Source: Hirsutella rhossiliensis
Lineage: Eukaryota; Ascomycota; Sordariomycetes; Hypocreales; Ophiocordycipitaceae
DNA: 64,000 nt
Assembly (NCBI RefSeq): GCF_020360975.1
Contig: NW_025408670.1
Location: 2,728,001-2,792,000 of the forward strand
Direction: 5' to 3'
Shown piece by piece: positions 26,355-38,948 of this stretch. The notes under the pieces are model-generated. The model saw nothing but the letters and a program-made list of their open reading frames with translations, was not told where the DNA came from and ran no database searches. Position 1 is the stretch's first letter, and the number at the start of each line of letters is the position of its first letter. A program made the position numbers and the translations under genes.

Positions 26355-27800
26355 TTAAGACCTATCTTTATTAGCATAGTACTTACCTTAGCCTTAGTAA
26401 ATAGTAAGGCGTATTACTATAAAGTATAGCCTATATCGCCGTCGATAAAGTAGAGTTTTAACTAAGATTCCTAGGCCTAGTACTCTAGGCTTATATAAGT
26501 AATATCGAATAAGGGCGCGAGGTTAAGGTAAATAATAAGCTCGCGGCGCTTATTAATTAGCGTATAGTAGTCGGTACGCTCGACCTAGTATATCGTTAAG
26601 CGGTCGCTAATAAAAAGGTCGGATAAAACTTATAATAGTAAACTTCTATATACCTATAGTCTTAAAGGACTTACGATAGGCCGTCTTAGCGGCGTCGAAA
26701 GCCTCGGCTAAATACTATACCGTAATAGTAAGACGGCGCCGATTAGCCTCCTCGAAAATAAGCACGCCCGCGTTTAAGCTATTATCCTTAGTATCCTCGT
26801 TACCGGTCTTTAACTTATTAAGCTCGCGTAGGTACTTAACGATAGCGACTATATTAGCCCGGTTACTAGATATAAGAGTAGTAGCCTTAAGAAGGATTAG
26901 CTTATTAATCGTAATATTTAAAGTTAAGGGGAAACTTACTTAGTTATAGGTCGCGGTACGTTTATAGTACTACTTATAGCGCGTTAAGGAAACCCCTAAG
27001 AAAATATAGCTAATTAAGAGCACCTTAATAAGCTTAGGCTTAGTTATACTATACTCTTTAACGACCGTCCTAAAATAATATATATACTAGAGCTTATAAG
27101 GGATAACCCTATAAGCCTTAACTAAGCGGGCTTTAGCCTTAGATTAAGTACGCTTCTTTATAGGAGCGCGACCGCCTTATACCGCCGCTTAGGTGCCTTT
27201 ATTTCTAGCGCCGCCGTTCTTAGGTTTATTAGTAAGAGGAGTCGGATCGCGGCCGTCTCTATTATTACTATTATCGTTATCTTAGCCCTCGTTCGGCTAA
27301 GTATTAAGATAGTCTTAGCCCTCGTTTAGCTAGGCCTCGTCGTTAATATCGGCCTACTTATTCTAAGGAGCGGCCTAGGCGATAATCTCCTATTAGCTAG
27401 AGCCGCTCTATCGAGATAAAGTAGCTAGGTTATTAGTACTTACCTAAGAGCGCCTAGGCACGATCTTCTTACTAGTATTAGTATTGCTAATAGGGGTAAT
27501 AAACTTATAAGTTTCTAGGCCTATAAAGGTAGGCTTATTAGTAGTCGGAGTTAGGGTACTTAGCGGGGTAACGGGGGTATAACCCTCGCTAATATTAGGT
27601 CTTAGACTAGAAGTCTCCTAAGACTAAGATTCCCTTATACCTTTCTTAGCTTTCTTTACTAAGGGGGAACTAGCGTTACTATAAGACTTTTAGGCTAATC
27701 GCTTACGCTTTAAGAGCGAACCCGCCGCTACCTACTCCCGTATATAGTATAGGAAATCGGCGTTATAGTTCTTTATCTTCTTTAGCGTAAAAGGTATTAT
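26355..27800 (-). pseudogene. Antisense frame of about 480 codons between pol and the 3' LTR of C1
   Basis: On the minus strand a single frame runs from ATA (probable former ATG) at 27,800 to TAA at 26,355. It begins with a FTLKKIKNYNADFLYYIRE-like segment. It continues as a Ser/Thr/Asn/Gln-rich low-complexity region (about 27,100-27,650) containing an imperfect NEGQD repeat, then basic and finally Leu/Tyr/Arg-rich sequence. Stops are TAA/TAG only. I do not recognise a family. Plant Tat/Ogre elements carry antisense frames in the same position, a formal analogy rather than homology. It might instead be a separate insertion, but no terminal repeats border it. Confidence 0.45.
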
Positions 27801-28178
27801 CGTTAATAAATCGTCGATAAAAAGTAATATAAAAAGGTATAAGGGATTAATAAAAAAAGGCGTAAAACTCTATAGTAATTATAAGTAGAAGAGTTAAAAA
27901 AGAAAAGAAAATAGAAGAAGTAAGAGATATATATATACGCTCTTTATATTATAGTTACACGGCCGATATATAAGCGATACTATAATAGTTACTTAGCGGT
28001 AACTATTAGTATAATAACTATTAACGTTATAGAGCGTAGACTAACGTATACTTATATAGGCGTATACGCGCGATATATAACCGAAACTACCTCTCTTCTT
28101 AACTAAATATATATAGCGTAGTAAAAGTAATATATATTAAAGATATAGCTAAGACGTCTATATAGGAGGGGAGATAAT

Positions 28179-28435
28179 TATAAGAGCGCTACTAAGAGGT
28201 ATAAGCTAATAAAGTACTTAGGTACGTAGTATTAATATATTAATAGGGTATTAGTAGGGAATCGTGCCTACCCCGCTCGTATATTATAAACTACTCGCTA
28301 CTTTAACTAAAGAGGAGAAATCCCTCTTCTTATAAGCTTTAATCTTATAACGAGGAGAATATAATATATATAGCGTAGTACCTCTAGCTATCTCTACTAC
28401 CTAACTAATCGTACTATAATACGTATTCCCTTATA
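28179..28435 (+). repeat. 3' LTR of element C1
   Basis: This 257-bp LTR is followed directly by ORF3 sequence of element B (CTAGCGCTTAAGGGCGTAGAG corresponds to A near 13,189), with no matching target duplication. Confidence 0.85.
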
Positions 28436-29587
28436 CTAGCGCTTAAGGGCGTAGAGATTATAGTAGGTAGCGGCGGCGGCGGTAAGGCGCTTCTTAGTAG
28501 CCCCCTATACCTACCTATACGCGCTAGCCTTTTAAGCTAACGCTATAGCGAGTAAGATAGGAGGCGCCGCCTTATAAGCGCGGCCGGTATACGCGTATTA
28601 GTAATAACTACCGCTATAGCGGCGCTTAACTTAGTCGGTATAAGGGAGCTCCTATAACGCGTACTATATATAAGGGGCCGCGCGGGCGGCTCCGGCCTAT
28701 ACTTAGCGTTTATACTTTAAGAAGTTAGCGGAAAATAGCTACTATACTTACTAGGTAGTAGACTTATAGGGGTAGTAAAGGTAGAGGTAGGAGTAGAGGG
28801 GCCGGGCGTTATAGCCGGCGGCGGGGATAGTATCGTTACCTAGAAAGGTAATATAAGGGCGGCTAGCGTAGCGGAGGTAGAAGCGGCGGCGGTAGGCGCG
28901 GTCGCGGGGGCGCGGGTAGGAGTAGCGGTAGTAGCGGAGCTATCGTCGGCCGTACTTAGTATAGCGTTAATAAACGACTTTATATACTCTAAGAAAGAGA
29001 AAGTAAGGGAGGGGGAGGTAGATATATTTATTATAGAAGTTAGTATTATAGATTATAGCCTCCCGCTTTATAAGGCAAAGAACTTATTAGTTAAAGTTAT
29101 TATTATTAGTGTTATTATTACTACTATAGCTATTACTATAAGTATATATTAATAAAGCGGCCTATATAGCTAGGAATAAACTAACGCTTTAAGTAAAGTA
29201 AAACTTACTTATTATTATTATTACTATAGTTAAAGAAGGAAGAGAAGGAAAGGAAGGAGGAAGGGGGGGATACTACCTTATATACCCTTAAGTAAAGGAG
29301 GCTACTTAAGGCTAAGGGAACGGGCAACCTAAGGCTTATATAGGTCTAGGCCGGCCGCTAGCTACTTAGGGGCGTATATAATAAGTTATACCCTTATTTA
29401 GATAGCTAGCTAGCTAATAAGTATAGAGCTTAGTTTTAGCTACCTAAACTAATAAGTATAGAGATAATAAGGCTAGTAGGGCTAGTATAATTAATAGGAA
29501 AGGGTAAGGTAGAGCTAGCAGTATAGGCTTAATAGTATAAAAGCTATTAATTAAGTAACGCCGCGCCGTGCTTAAGAGAGGGTATTA
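28436..29587 (+). pseudogene. ORF3 remnant of element B
   Basis: This is the reverse complement of 12,038-13,189 in element A, so it is the third frame of that family. It ends in the same hydrophobic segment near 29,085-29,150. It is more heavily RIPed than the A copy. Confidence 0.65.
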
Positions 29588-29773
29588 TATAAAAGTCTTT
29601 AACTATTATAGGTTATAGGCTTAGGCTATAGCTTAAGCTATATAGTTATATATAAAGGGCTAGATCCTATATATATATATATAGGCTAGCTATATATAAG
29701 AAAGCTCTATATAGCTTATTAATATTATCCTATAAATAGTACTTATATATATACCTTTACTTACTTTATAATA
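29588..29773 (+). repeat. 3' LTR of element B
   Basis: This 186-bp LTR starts TATAAAAGTC and is followed by CTTAT, the partner of CCTAT at 11,801-11,805. Confidence 0.8.
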
Positions 29774-29894
29774 CTTATACTAAAAAAAGGGGAGGGTTTT
29801 CCCTTAAGTACTTTAGTTTTTCCTTTCTATTTAATATTAAAGTTCTAGATACCTTTAACTAAGTCCTTAGTATAATCTTAATAATAATAATAAT
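29774..29894 (+). repeat. Right part of second X repeat
   Basis: This continues repeat X after the insertion of B and matches 10,379-10,494, including the GAGGGTTTTCCCTTAAGTAC segment. Confidence 0.6.
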
Positions 29895-30788
29895 AATAAA
29901 CTAATAAGCTAAAAGCTAGTAGTTATATAGTTCTTACTTAAAAGAAACCTAAAAGTTAAACCCTTAGCCCTTTATACTTAAGACTAAAATAAAAGTACTA
30001 AGCGCTTAAAGGGTATAATTAAAGATAAGGTATATATAATAAGAGGTAACCTTTTTTTAAAACTATAAAAAGAAGTTTATAAATCTATTATTTAACTTAA
30101 TAACTATATACTAAAATATAAAATTAAGTAGAATTTATTATATAAAGATTTAATAAAGAGAAAGCTTATATAAAAGTATTTTTAAGCTTATAGCTATAAA
30201 GCCTTTACTATAACTTTATTAACTTAAGATAAAAAATTTACTTTAAGAAACTTAACTTATAAGCTTAGATAAGATACTTTATAAGATATATATCCTTTAA
30301 TATATACTAAATTTAAGTATTATTAAAAAGTATAGTAATTTTTATATAAGATATTATTTTTAATAAGTAATAGATTTTTAATAAAAAGCTTTTTATAAAA
30401 CTAATATATACTTATAGTAAGTATATATCGCGACTAAAATACTAACTAATACTAAGAATTAATTTAATAGTATTAATTACCCTTAGTAATAATACTATAC
30501 TAAGGCTAAAAGGTATATAAATATAATAGCGGCCCTTAATATACTAAGCTTAATTAAAATATATAGTATAAAGAGACGCTACTTAAATTTATATACCTTA
30601 ATAAGGCGAGTTAATAAACCTAAAGTAGTAATATAATACCTACTTAAGCGCTAAGCGACCTTATAAAAAAAGTAATATATAATAATCTTATAGGCTTTAT
30701 CTTAAGTATATAGTTTAATAGGATATAAGTAGTAATTAAACGGCTTTTTAAAGTAAAGAGCTATACTAGTAGCGCGTTATTAATAGTA
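29895..30788. other. AT-rich RIPed spacer
   Basis: Very AT-rich sequence lies between the X/B complex and element C2. No motif is recognised. Confidence 0.5.
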
Positions 30789-32848
30789 TATAAAAGCGCT
30801 ATTAAGAGGTATAGGCTAATAAAGTACTTAGGTATATAGTACTAATATATTAATAAGGTATTAATAGGGAATTATACTTACCTTACTTATATATTATAAA
30901 CTACTTGCTACGTTAACTAAAAAGGAGAAATCCCTCCTCTTATAAGCTTTAGTCTTATAATAAGGAGAATATAATATATATAGTATAGTACTTCTAGCTA
31001 TCTCTACTACCTAACTAATTATACTATAATATATATTCCCTTATAATTTCTAAAGTTTTTTTTTAATTACTTAATAAAGATAGCTACTTAAAAAAAACTA
31101 TATAATACTCTTATAGCGTAATATAATAGTTAACTAGTTAAGGCCTCTTTATTATATATATTAAGTATTTACTTAAGAGATAAAAAATAAGAAGATATAT
31201 CTTTAAAATAGACTTTTATTATAAATAATATTCTAGCTATATCGAAGATATCGCTACTTATTAATATAAGACTACTAACTTATAAAGAAAAACTTATAGC
31301 TTTATAAGCGCGTATTAAAGAGCTAAAAGAAACGAAACGCTTATAAGACTATATTATATAATTAAAAGAGGAAATTACTAAATATATTAGTACTATTACT
31401 ATTTATTTAAGAAAGTATTAATAGTCTTACTCCCTTAAATTAAACGGTAGTTATAGTAGCGAGGTTAAGATTAAAAATATATAGAAATATTTAAACTAAA
31501 CTTATAATTTAAAGGACGCCTTTAAGGTAGTGCTTAGATATTTTTATTATAATAAAATAAAAATCCTTTATATAGTAGATTATATATATAGCGATTATAA
31601 AGTAAGATAGCGCTAATACCTTAAAGAATAAACGCTAATAGACTAAACTAAATATAGTATAGATTAAGTATACTTTAAAGAATAAATACTTATTTTAATT
31701 AAGGATACTATAAATAAAGAGATACTATTAGCGATATAATTAAAGGAGGCTTATTAATAAAAAAGCTAGTCCTTCTTAAAGTTTAGCTTATACCTTAACT
31801 CCTTAGAAAGGTATTTTAAACGCTTATTAAAAAAGGTATATACTCTTATATTTTTCGCTAAGCTAAAGCTATAACTTTAAAACTAAATTAACCTTTATTT
31901 AATACCTATTTATACCTATTAATAAGAAGAGCTTATATAAGTCGCTTAATAATATTAAGATACTACTATTAATAAGAAGCAATATATTAATACTACTTTT
32001 ACCCTTAAAGGAACTAGGAATAAAAGTAGTACTATACCTTAAAGTAGTATATATAAGGGAAAGAATTAAAGAGGCTAATAAACTAAGCTAAATTATTAAG
32101 GAAATACTATTAATTCGACTAATAACTAGTAAGCTAGTAATATACTTATTAAGGGCTAAACTAAAGGATATTATTAAGGAAGAGGATCTTTTACTTAATT
32201 AAGAATTATATATTTTTAATATAATAAGCTAGGATACCTATCTATAAAATATATTAATTCTTTAAAGGTAGAAACCTTAGTAAAGACTCTTAGACTTAAT
32301 ATTATAAAGTAAAGAAAAGGTAAGATATTAAAGTAAATACCTTTCTCTTAATAAACTTAATACCTATAAGATAGTTACTTAAAACTCTTATAATAATATT
32401 AAGGCGAAACCTTATTAAAGTCCCTATATACTTAGATACTTATAGTACTATTAACCTTATAAATATATACTTTATTTAATAGTAAGGATTACTATAAATA
32501 GCGCTATTATACCTTAAGTTATTAAGGCTTAGTAATAGTAAGGTAAGGGAGTATAAAGTATAGTTAATACTACTTTAAATAATAAATATAAGAGGTATTA
32601 AAAAGATAATTACTTATTTTTATATTAGTACTAATAAGTTAACGTTAAATAATTAAGTACTAATCCTTTTATTAGTTACTACTTTAAAAGATAAATATAT
32701 CTATATTATCTTATAAAAACGATAATAGTAGTTTAAGTATTAATTAAGTAGCGAAACCCTATAAAAACCTTATAGATTCCTTTAAGAATATAGGAACGAG
32801 GTAAGGGTATATATAATTACGCTTAATCTTAAGCTAATCCCGCTACTA
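30789..32848 (+). mobile_element. Gypsy element C2, 5' fragment
   Basis: A second copy of family C comprises a 257-bp 5' LTR (30,789-31,045), the leader and the gag region, collinear with C1 20,628-22,715. The match stops at about 32,848, so pol and the 3' LTR are absent. It is RIPed more strongly than C1. Confidence 0.8.
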
Positions 32849-35800
32849 AATTCTTAAGGTATATAAGTAAAAGCGGAATTTTAGGAAATTAAGGAATTAT
32901 ATAAGACTACGTAATAAAGGAGAAGAAGGAGTATAAGGTAGGATTTTCAACGGAATTTATTAGTAGTATATTAGTATATAAAAGAGGTATTAAAGTTAAT
33001 AATTCTATCTTTATCTAATAGCGGACATACTATCTTATATAGATAATTATAGCTAAATAGAAGAACCTTTCGGGACTAGATTTAGGCTGCTATATAGCCC
33101 TAAGACTAAGGAATTCTATAATACCTCGAGTAAATCTAAAAGTATCTTAGTTCTACTAATATTTATATTTAAAGGAGGTTAGTCGTGCTAGTATTCTTAA
33201 GAGGTCTTAGCTAGTATTCTAAGCTAGCTCTATTCCTTCGATTCCCGATTATATAATAACCGGCAACCCGTTTAATATATAATAATATATAAAATAACGA
33301 GCGATTCTTACTCTATAGGATAGGATTTTATCTATAATTAATATACTACTTATTAGTATAAGAATATACCCTTATATTCCTATTTTACTATTATAAAGAA
33401 ATAAAAGGCATAGGGAGGCTTTATAAAATAAGCTAGTAAAAAGAGGCTCTATAATATAGTCTAAGGGAATAACCCTTAAAAGATAAAGACCTCTACTAGA
33501 TATCTATACCTTCCTCTAGGAAAAGCGGGTTAGGATAAGCCTATCCTTATAAACAAAAATATATATAAAATACATAAGTTAATTACGAGCAGAACGGATA
33601 CCCTATTGCCTATTTTAGCCTAGCGGTTCCGAAGATATCCGCGATACGAGAATAGGTAGGGCATAGAATATTCTAGTTAAATCTACTACTTATACTAGAA
33701 CCTATAGTCTTACGTTAACTATCACGCTATAATTAGACCACCTACTAAGTTAGGAAGATATACTATAGATAGAGCTTTTTAAGCACTATAGAATATACTA
33801 GAAAGCTAACTAATTAGTTTACTAGTAGGCGAGCAATAGTCTATAAAAGACAAAGGATTTCCCTAGGAGTAGTAGATAGAATAAGTAAGTTCGTATATAT
33901 CTTTTATAACGCTATTCTTTTAATATATTATTTAGCCCCTTATATACTCGTTATAAATTCCGGACGAAATCCTACCCTATACTCCTTTAACTAACCTTTC
34001 CGCTTACGTTATTAGTTACTTAATTCTACGCTTATTGCTTATACCTTCTTATAATTAGCTTATATAATTAGGAGAGTATATTATAGCTGCTTTATTTATA
34101 GTAGGAACACCGTTCCTTATAAAGGAGATAGAGATTCTACTCCGCGACCGCTAAAGGTCCTCTTTTAGCTATTGCTTCTTCGATAAGAACGTATCTATAA
34201 CCTAACCTCGAATTATTTTCGTAGCCTTTAAGAGGTAATTAAGTAGAGTAGGGTTTAGAAAGAAGAGTAGCTCTTAGAAGTACTAGTTCTCTAACTAAAA
34301 GAAAGTAATATAGTAGTATATAACCTAACGAATTAAAAGCTCTTTAAACCTCTTAACGGTATCTTTCTAGAAAAAATTACTACTAGTAGCTATGCTTTTC
34401 TATTGCTTTAATATAGACGCCTATATTATACCGCGTTTCCTTACGCCGCTTTATAGATTAATCTAATACCTTTATTCGAGATAATTTTTTACTCCTAACG
34501 TACTATTAATTATAAATAACTCTTACTTATACTTTATAATCGTATATTTATAATAGTAGTATACCTCTTTCTTATTATCGTCTCGGATATAATAAAGACC
34601 GTACTTCTATATATACGACGAGCTAAGACGAGCTGCTTTCTTTATCGTCTTCGCGCGACGTAGGTATATAATATAGTCTTATACGAATTCGTCTAGAGGC
34701 TTAAGATAACGGATAGAATTAGACGATAGCGTTATAGTGGAAAAGTATAGCGTGGGATATAATATAGGAGATCTAGAGCGGATTAATACTAAACTTATTA
34801 TAAATAAAGATAGCGAGGTTAGCGCTAGAGATTCTATAATTATAATATATACTAATTAAGGTATAGTAGCTTTCGATTATTCGATCTTAGTCTATCGTTT
34901 AACTAGCCTAACGTAAAAATTTTCGGGCTTTAATATTATAGAAGTAATTCGATTAAAAGGATTATTTAAGCTTTCCTATCCCTAAAAGGATTATTTAAGC
35001 TTTTCCTATCCCTTTAATAACGCAATTAATAAGTCTAGCTAGTAATACGTTAGGTTATACTCCGTCTTATATAAAAGAACTTATAAAACTAGGTATAATA
35101 AGAAGTACTTTTTAATACGTATTAATACTAGCCTTACCTTTAGGCCTTCCTAGGATAGCTACCTAGTAGTAAAGATAAAAAGTATCCGTTCGGTACTAGA
35201 TCGACCTAACTAAGGTAGCTAGGTCGATATTATAAGGATAATAGTATTTATAATTAAATAAAGTAGATAAACTAATAGAAAACTAGTTAATAAGCCTTAT
35301 AGATAATACTAGAATTATCGCCGCTTAGATTCTACTTAGTTATTCTCCGTAATAAGCCTCTTACCTAAGCTTATTTTTAGCGTTACTAGTATAATCTAGT
35401 ATACCGGTAATACTATAGTATTAAGTTTTTATTAAACTATACTAGGTCTTAGCGGTATTTACTATACTAATACTAACTTATACCGGACTATTTTAATTAC
35501 TATAGTTAAGCGTGATTTCTTAGTAGGTAACGAGACCTATGCCTATATATAGTTTCCCTTAACAGTAGCTTTTACTATTACTATTTATAAATACTAGAGC
35601 CTAACGAAGGATTAAATAGTTACTAACCTCGCTTTACGCGACTTCTAGGCTAGTATTAGCTATATTACTATATTACGGGTTACGTCGCTATAAGGCTTAC
35701 TCCTTAAGGCGCCTTTCGATCGTTAGAGCCTCTATAACTACGCGCTAACGGAAGGTTATACGCATTTCCTACGTATTATATTTATAGCTAACTATAAGAT

Positions 35801-37869
35801 AGGGATAAAGATACGCCTCGCTAACTAAAAAGGCCGTTAGGCTTAATAGCTTACTAATACGCTATATCTACTACTTTATCTTAACTAAACGTTGTCTTCC
35901 CCTAAGCTATAAGGAAAGGGGCGGTAAGGTATAGGGTATATAGCTAGACTAGGCTTACTAGGAAGCGTTTTAAATAGCTAGTTAGCCGCTATAGGCAAAA
36001 GGGGGGTTTCTAAGGGCCCTCCTTAGGAAAGCCGAATTATAGGTATATAATATTTAGCCTTCGGGCTAGATATTTAGCCGTTAAGCCTATTACCTTAGTA
36101 ACTTAATAGCTGTTCGACGTATTTTATATATATAGATTAGACCGTTAGTCTGCTCCCTTTAATAAAAATATATTAGTCGCTTATAGTAAAAATACTATAT
36201 AGTAATTCTAGCGCTTTATTATATCCCCTTATTCTATCTATATATTCTCCTTACCCTTATCCTCTAGCTTATTAAGCTACTATATATCTAGTTAGTAGCC
36301 GAAATATAACTTATAACTTTAGTTCGCTTATAATCTAGACCTAAGTAGCTTTAGCGATAGTTTCTAACGCTATAAGCTTCCGCTCTTTAAGGGTTAAAGT
36401 AAGAGCTAGTCCTAAAGCGGTAGAAAGAGCTATACTACTACTATAAGCACGTAGCTATTATACTACTCGCTATATAGCGATACGCTAAGTATTATTAGGT
36501 TCGGTATCTATAAGCTTAAGCTACCGATTTATATCCTAAAAGGTATATATAGTAAAAATAGCGCTAGTAGGGACCTAGATATATAGCCTAATTAATTTCT
36601 CGCTTCTTTAGAGTAAATAAAGGTCTTATACTAGCTTATATATATAAGCGTTCTTTATATAGTCCTAGTATATAGTATTAGTATCTATCCTAGTAAATTA
36701 GTAAAGTAGATATATACTTTAAGGGATAATTAATATACTATCCTAGGAGGTATATTTATAGCCGGGAGTCTTAGTAGCGCGTATAATATAAAGACGGTAT
36801 AGGAAGTCTTATACTAAGCCGATAAGAGGGGCCTTTTTTATTTACTTCTTTTTTTACTTAGGCGAGTAAGTTAGTAGTCGCCTCTTCTTTATAAAAGAAC
36901 TTATTAAATTATATAGTAATCTTAGCTATAGATTTACGGGCGTTAAGTTAAACTAATCTTCTACCCTTCTTAACTATTTTATTCCTACTAAGCGAGTCCC
37001 TATCTATTAAGCTAGCGACTATAGTTTTACTTATAATAGCGGAATCTACTATAGATATAATAACGCTACTAACTAATAGCTTTCTATAGTAATAGTAATA
37101 CTAAAGGGAAGGTAAAAACTGAGGTTAAAAGGGATCTATAAGTAAGTAGCGTTAATCTATTCTTAGTTTAGTAACCGTTCTACGAAGAGCCCCTTAGTAC
37201 TAAGCCGCTATAGGCTAGCGGTACTACTGCTATAAGAAAACGTAGTAAGTTAATTTATATTATTATCCCTTTTTTTCTTAGTATAAGGACTAAGAATATT
37301 ACTATCCCTTTAACGTTATTAGTAATAATAATATATCCGCTTAATCTAATTAATTAATATTATACCTATATTACTTATTTATACCTTAATAGTATCTTAT
37401 AAAGTAAGATTAAGTATAAGCTTTAGAAGTATTACTATATCGCCGTTAATCTTAGTATACTCTCTCGCTAAATTATAAACTAAGGTCTCCTATACTAGCA
37501 AGCCCGTACTAAAGAAACTCTAGAGCTAATAGAAACTATCTATAACCTAATCTTTTACGTTAAGCTTATTAAGAAGTAGACGCTAAGCGTGCTATAAAGA
37601 TAAGGCTAGCCGATTATAAAATAAGGTTAAAAGCGTATTAAGCTTTACCCGGACCGCCGCTAGGTATATAGGCTTAATAGTAACGAGGAGCGCTTTATAT
37701 TACTAGAAAAGATAGAATAGGTTATTATTAAGATAACGCGACGGTCTAATACTATTTCGGGATATAGTAAAAGCCTTTTTTAGCCTTATCTTTATTAGTA
37801 AAAGCAGCTCTAGGTCCTAAGAGACCCCCTCTTTACGATATATAAAATCTTATTCTTAAATAAGGTCGA
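32849..37869. other. Unassigned RIP-mutated sequence
   Basis: Five kilobases of RIPed DNA whose coding origin I cannot name. Some CpA and TpG survive at 33,000-34,500, so mutation is slightly lighter there. An inverted motif (TCGACCTAACTAAGGTAGCTAGGTCGA) lies near 35,200-35,230. Confidence 0.5.
34955..35013 (+). repeat. Tandem duplication, about 29 bp x 2
   Basis: AAAAGGATTATTTAAGCTTT-type units at 34,955-34,983 and 34,984-35,013 differ by one T. It is probably a local slippage or duplication within transposon remains. Confidence 0.7.
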
Positions 37870-38600
37870 ACTCTAAAAAAGGATATTTTAAAGGAAGAAG
37901 GGATAGTTTCTTATCCTAGGACTAAACTACTAATAGTATATTAACGGTTATAATAAGCTTAAGGCATATAGATTTAAGATATATATAGCAATTAATATAT
38001 ACTCGCGTAATATTATTTAGTTCTATATTAGCTACTCCGCTATAACTACTTTAAGCGTATTAAAGTAGTACTTAGCCGTATATAGCGCCTATAGCTTTCG
38101 GCTATAGTATTTATAAGTAGATAGGGAGAGCGAAACGCTATTAGTTATAGTAGTATACTAGAACTTTATCTTAGTAATAAATAAGCGAGTAAAATAGTAT
38201 AGGTAAGATTTCTAATAAGGAAATTAACTTAAGGATTTATATAAAGCGGCTCTAAGTATAAAGAACGTTAAGATCGAGAGTTAGTAGGAGTATATACTAT
38301 ATATCTCGTCCTAGTAGTAGGTAGACTACTTTAGAGAACTTACTAAGGACGGGGACTTCGATAGCGATATACTAAAAGATTAGATTTCTATCTACGCTAT
38401 CTTCGAAGACTTACTACGCCGAGAACTCTTTAACTTCGTAGAGGCATAGAATCTTTATCGGATACGCCTTTAAAAGAACCGTCCCTATATAGTCTATAGC
38501 TAGCCCTAGATAAACTACTATTACCCCGACCCTTTATATATAAAGAGACCTACTAATAAATAATTTAATAAATATTTATAACGTAGTATTTATTATATAG
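37870..38600 (+). pseudogene. Integrase-core-domain gene relic, RIP-inactivated
   Basis: Reversing RIP gives a frame with an RKKG, PGPNY-like approach to a W-S-x-D-G-Y-x-K-L motif (near 37,925-37,955), followed by YRFKIYIAINIYSR and LSVLKQYLAVYS. It then has a long C-terminal part with RRELFNFVEAQNLYRIRLQ near 38,410-38,480. This pattern is that of fungal integrase-core domain proteins (retroviral-integrase fold, found widely in fungal genomes). The first catalytic Asp now reads Asn, as TpG-to-TpA mutation would cause. The N-terminal part is not secure, and neither terminal repeats nor LTRs were found. Confidence 0.6.
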
Positions 38601-38948
38601 CTATACTTAATAAACTTAGTAAACGCTTTAAATTAAAGCCTAATATAAATTATAAAAAGGTTAATTAAAATTAAAATTTTAAGAAATATAAGTATAGTAA
38701 TAGTATAGCTTAATTTAAGTATTTAATAAGCTAAAAAGGATAGCTAATCTGCCCTAGATAATAATAAGGGATATACACGAACATATATATATAAGACTTA
38801 AGAGTCTCGTATTATATTAATAGCACGTATAGACTCTTCTTAAGAATTCTCGTTAAACCGGGGAACTCTACGCCCAAGGCAAAAAAATAAATAAATCGAT
38901 TGAGTGACTTGCATTTTTGAATTTTCTTAGGCACTAGATCTCTCTTTA

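Larger units (their letters stand above)
20628..28435 (+). mobile_element. Gypsy element C1, full length, RIPed
   Basis: This 7,808-bp element has 257-bp LTRs at 20,628-20,884 and 28,179-28,435, with TATAAGAGCGCT...CTTATA ends (RIPed TGTAAG...CTTACA). A 5' fragment of the same family is at 30,789-32,848. The leader at 20,889-20,897 (CTAAAGCTT) is complementary to LTR positions 20,783-20,791. The order is gag, pol with chromodomain-like tail, then an antisense frame before the 3' LTR. The 5-bp flanks (CTTTT and CTAGC) do not match, and the flanking B sequence is discontinuous by about 3.7 kb. Insertion was therefore accompanied or followed by deletion or recombination. Confidence 0.85.
11806..29773 (+). 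mobile_element. Gypsy element B (plus orientation), RIPed, with nested insertions
   Basis: Element B is a degraded Gypsy-type retrotransposon. Its 5' LTR is in two pieces, 11,806-11,851 and 18,798-18,942, separated by element A. Its 3' LTR is 29,588-29,773 (186 bp, beginning TATAAAAGTC, a RIPed TG start). It is flanked by CCTAT and CTTAT. The interior matches element A in reverse complement: 18,960-20,627 corresponds to A positions 18,595 down to about 16,928, and 28,436-29,587 to A about 13,189 down to 12,038. Element C sits between these parts, where about 3.7 kb of B is missing. The leader at 18,945-18,953 is complementary to LTR positions 29,711-29,719. Confidence 0.8.
1..38860. repeat. 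RIP-mutated transposon island
   Basis: This is a continuous block in which CpA and TpG are almost absent and TpA is in great excess on both strands, while CpG, CpC and CpT are still common (for example the GCC/GCG-rich stretch at 12,700-13,450). That is the pattern left by RIP acting on CpA. No intact gene is visible: ATG has become ATA and CAA, CAG and TGG have become stop codons. Recognisable content is LTR retrotransposon remains plus unassigned sequence. Normal dinucleotide use returns at about 38,860, under 100 bp from the ADP-ribosyltransferase gene. Confidence 0.93.
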
